Positions 4,245-5,410 of a stretch of 5,410 nt of DNA are shown in pieces. How positions within the stretch are numbered: the stretch's first letter is position 1; the number at the start of each line of letters is the position of its first letter. Under the pieces are notes generated by a model, which saw nothing but the letters and a program-made list of their open reading frames with translations, was not told where the DNA came from and did not search any database. The position numbers and the translations under genes were made by a program. The stretch is from JARRRL01 sp037380725. Lineage in GTDB: Bacteria > Pseudomonadota > Gammaproteobacteria > Pseudomonadales > JANQJO01. The stretch spans positions 1 through 5,410 of the forward strand of contig JARRRL010000173.1 in assembly GCA_037380725.1 (NCBI GenBank), in the 5' to 3' direction.

Positions 4245-5410
4245 GTGTCGAATCCACTTTCCCATCGCGTACAAGCTATCAAGCCTTCCCCCACCCTTGC
4301 CGTAACCCAAAAAGCTCAAGAACTGCGCGCACAGGGTCACGATATCATAGGATTGGGTACTGGCGAGCCTGACTTCGATACCCCCGAGCACATCCGTCAA
4401 GCAGCCATAGAAGCCATTCACTCGGGCCAAACGCGTTACACCGCTGTCGACGGCACGCCCGCACTCAAGCAAGCCATCATCGATAAATTTGAGCGGGACA
4501 ACCACCTGCACTACACCAAGGACCAAATATTGGTTTCCAGCGGTGGCAAACAAAGTTTCTTCAATTTGGCGCTGGCATTGCTCAACGCCGGTGACGAAGT
4601 CATCATTCCGGCTCCATACTGGGTCTCCTACCCCGATATGGTGCTCATCGCAGAAGGCAAACCCGTCATTATTCCCACAGGGCATGCACAGCGTTTCAAG
4701 ATAAACGCCGATCAACTGCGACAACATCTGACTCCCGCCACAAAGTTGGTGGTGATCAACAGCCCTTCCAACCCATCCGGCGTGGCGTATACCCGCGCTG
4801 AACTGACGGCCCTGGCAGAGGTGCTGCGCGAATACCCGAATGTGTTTATCGCCACAGACGACATGTATGAGCACATTCTGTGGGCAGATGAACCCTTTGC
4901 TAATATTCTAACCGTTGCACCTGACTTATTCGATCGCACTTTCGTTCTGAATGGCGTCTCCAAAGCGTATGCCATGACAGGATGGCGAATCGGCTACGCA
5001 GGCGGCCCAAAATCGATCATTGCGGCTATGAAGAAAGTGCAATCCCAAAGTACCTCCAACCCCTGCTCTGTCTCACAAGCCGCCGCCGTCGCGGCACTGG
5101 CTGGATCGCAAGATTGCATCAAACCCATGCTAACAGCCTTTAAGAGTCGCCACGATTATCTGCACAAAGCCTTAAATCAACTTCCGGCTGTGCATTGTGA
5201 ATCCGGGGACGGCACGTTCTATTTGCTACCCAGCGTTCACGCTTGCATTGACAACATCCCCGGCATTAATGATGACGTCGCCTTTGCTGATTTTCTACTT
5301 CAAGAAGCCAAGGTTGCCGTCGTACCCGGCTCGGCATTTGGCGCTCCCGGCTATATACGCCTGTCCTTCGCTACCAGCATGGACGCTTTACAAGAGGCCA
5401 TATCGCGCAT
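4245..5410 (+). CDS. PLP-dependent class I aminotransferase, aspartate aminotransferase-like (3' end cut off)
   Basis: Fold-type I aminotransferase that moves an amino group between an amino acid (probably aspartate) and a 2-oxo acid using pyridoxal phosphate; cytosolic. The window holds 388 codons; family members are about 390-400 residues, so only a few are missing. Visible residues: N-terminal GLGTGEPDFDTP (36-47), YTAVDGTP (65-72), VSSGGKQ (97-103) in the cofactor phosphate site, NSPSNPSG with N176, TDDMYEH with D205 and Y208 that contact the cofactor ring, Schiff-base lysine K240 in NGVSKAYAMTGWRIGY with R248, and R372 in YIRLSFATS for the substrate carboxylate. The sequence is of the Thermus/Bacillus AspAT subgroup, not the E. 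coli aspC type, so I give no symbol; some members also use prephenate, which I cannot exclude. It starts at GTG 4245 behind GAGGA. It is divergent from uvrB, with no functional link apparent. Confidence 0.93.
   Translation, partial: MSNPLSHRVQAIKPSPTLAVTQKAQELRAQGHDIIGLGTGEPDFDTPEHIRQAAIEAIHSGQTRYTAVDGTPALKQAIIDKFERDNHLHYTKDQILVSSGGKQSFFNLALALLNAGDEVIIPAPYWVSYPDMVLIAEGKPVIIPTGHAQRFKINADQLRQHLTPATKLVVINSPSNPSGVAYTRAELTALAEVLREYPNVFIATDDMYEHILWADEPFANILTVAPDLFDRTFVLNGVSKAYAMTGWRIGYAGGPKSIIAAMKKVQSQSTSNPCSVSQAAAVAALAGSQDCIKPMLTAFKSRHDYLHKALNQLPAVHCESGDGTFYLLPSVHACIDNIPGINDDVAFADFLLQEAKVAVVPGSAFGAPGYIRLSFATSMDALQEAISR

Noticed and set aside
4218..4874. A 218-codon minus-strand frame opposite the aminotransferase gene
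   Set aside because: The plus-strand frame has all aminotransferase catalytic residues and a good ribosome site; the antisense protein resembles nothing and has no ribosome site that I can see.

Overview
This is a housekeeping stretch of a bacterial chromosome, most likely from a gammaproteobacterium of intermediate GC content. The evidence is the gammaproteobacterial type of ThrRS and UvrB, a tRNA-Val(GAC) very close to the E. coli one with its CCA encoded, and uvrB divergent from a class I aminotransferase, an arrangement I recall from Pseudomonas. I cannot name a genus. I found no prophage, IS element, CRISPR array or defence genes.

Layout, left to right. (1) 1-1236, minus: the N-terminal 412 residues of thrS (threonyl-tRNA synthetase); its C-terminal part lies beyond the left edge. 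(2) 1237-1465: the thrS leader, with a five-fold degenerate tandem repeat and a small hairpin that shows a CGU triplet in its loop, which could mimic the tRNA-Thr anticodon. (3) 1466-1542, minus: tRNA-Val(GAC), flanked by 9-bp complementary arms. (4) 1543-1878: the tRNA leader, with short repeats, hairpins and a good sigma70-type promoter with a GC-rich discriminator, followed by the uvrB 3' end. (5) 1879-3906, minus: complete uvrB, whose last codons and stop codon are part of a 12-bp x5 tandem repeat. (6) 3907-4244: divergent intergenic region with a 14-bp direct repeat. (7) 4245-5410, plus: nearly complete PLP-dependent class I aminotransferase (aspartate aminotransferase-like) that runs off the right edge.

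The genes are not one pathway. ThrRS and tRNA-Val serve translation, UvrB serves nucleotide excision repair, and the aminotransferase serves amino-acid metabolism. tRNA-Val and thrS lie in the same direction and could be co-transcribed from the tRNA promoter.

The coding genes are ordinary. What stands out is the non-coding DNA: every spacer holds a different short imperfect tandem or direct repeat (12-18 bp units). The two most interesting cases are in the thrS leader (possible reiterated anticodon-like motifs) and at the uvrB stop codon (serial in-frame stops). I did not find an obvious new multi-gene system.
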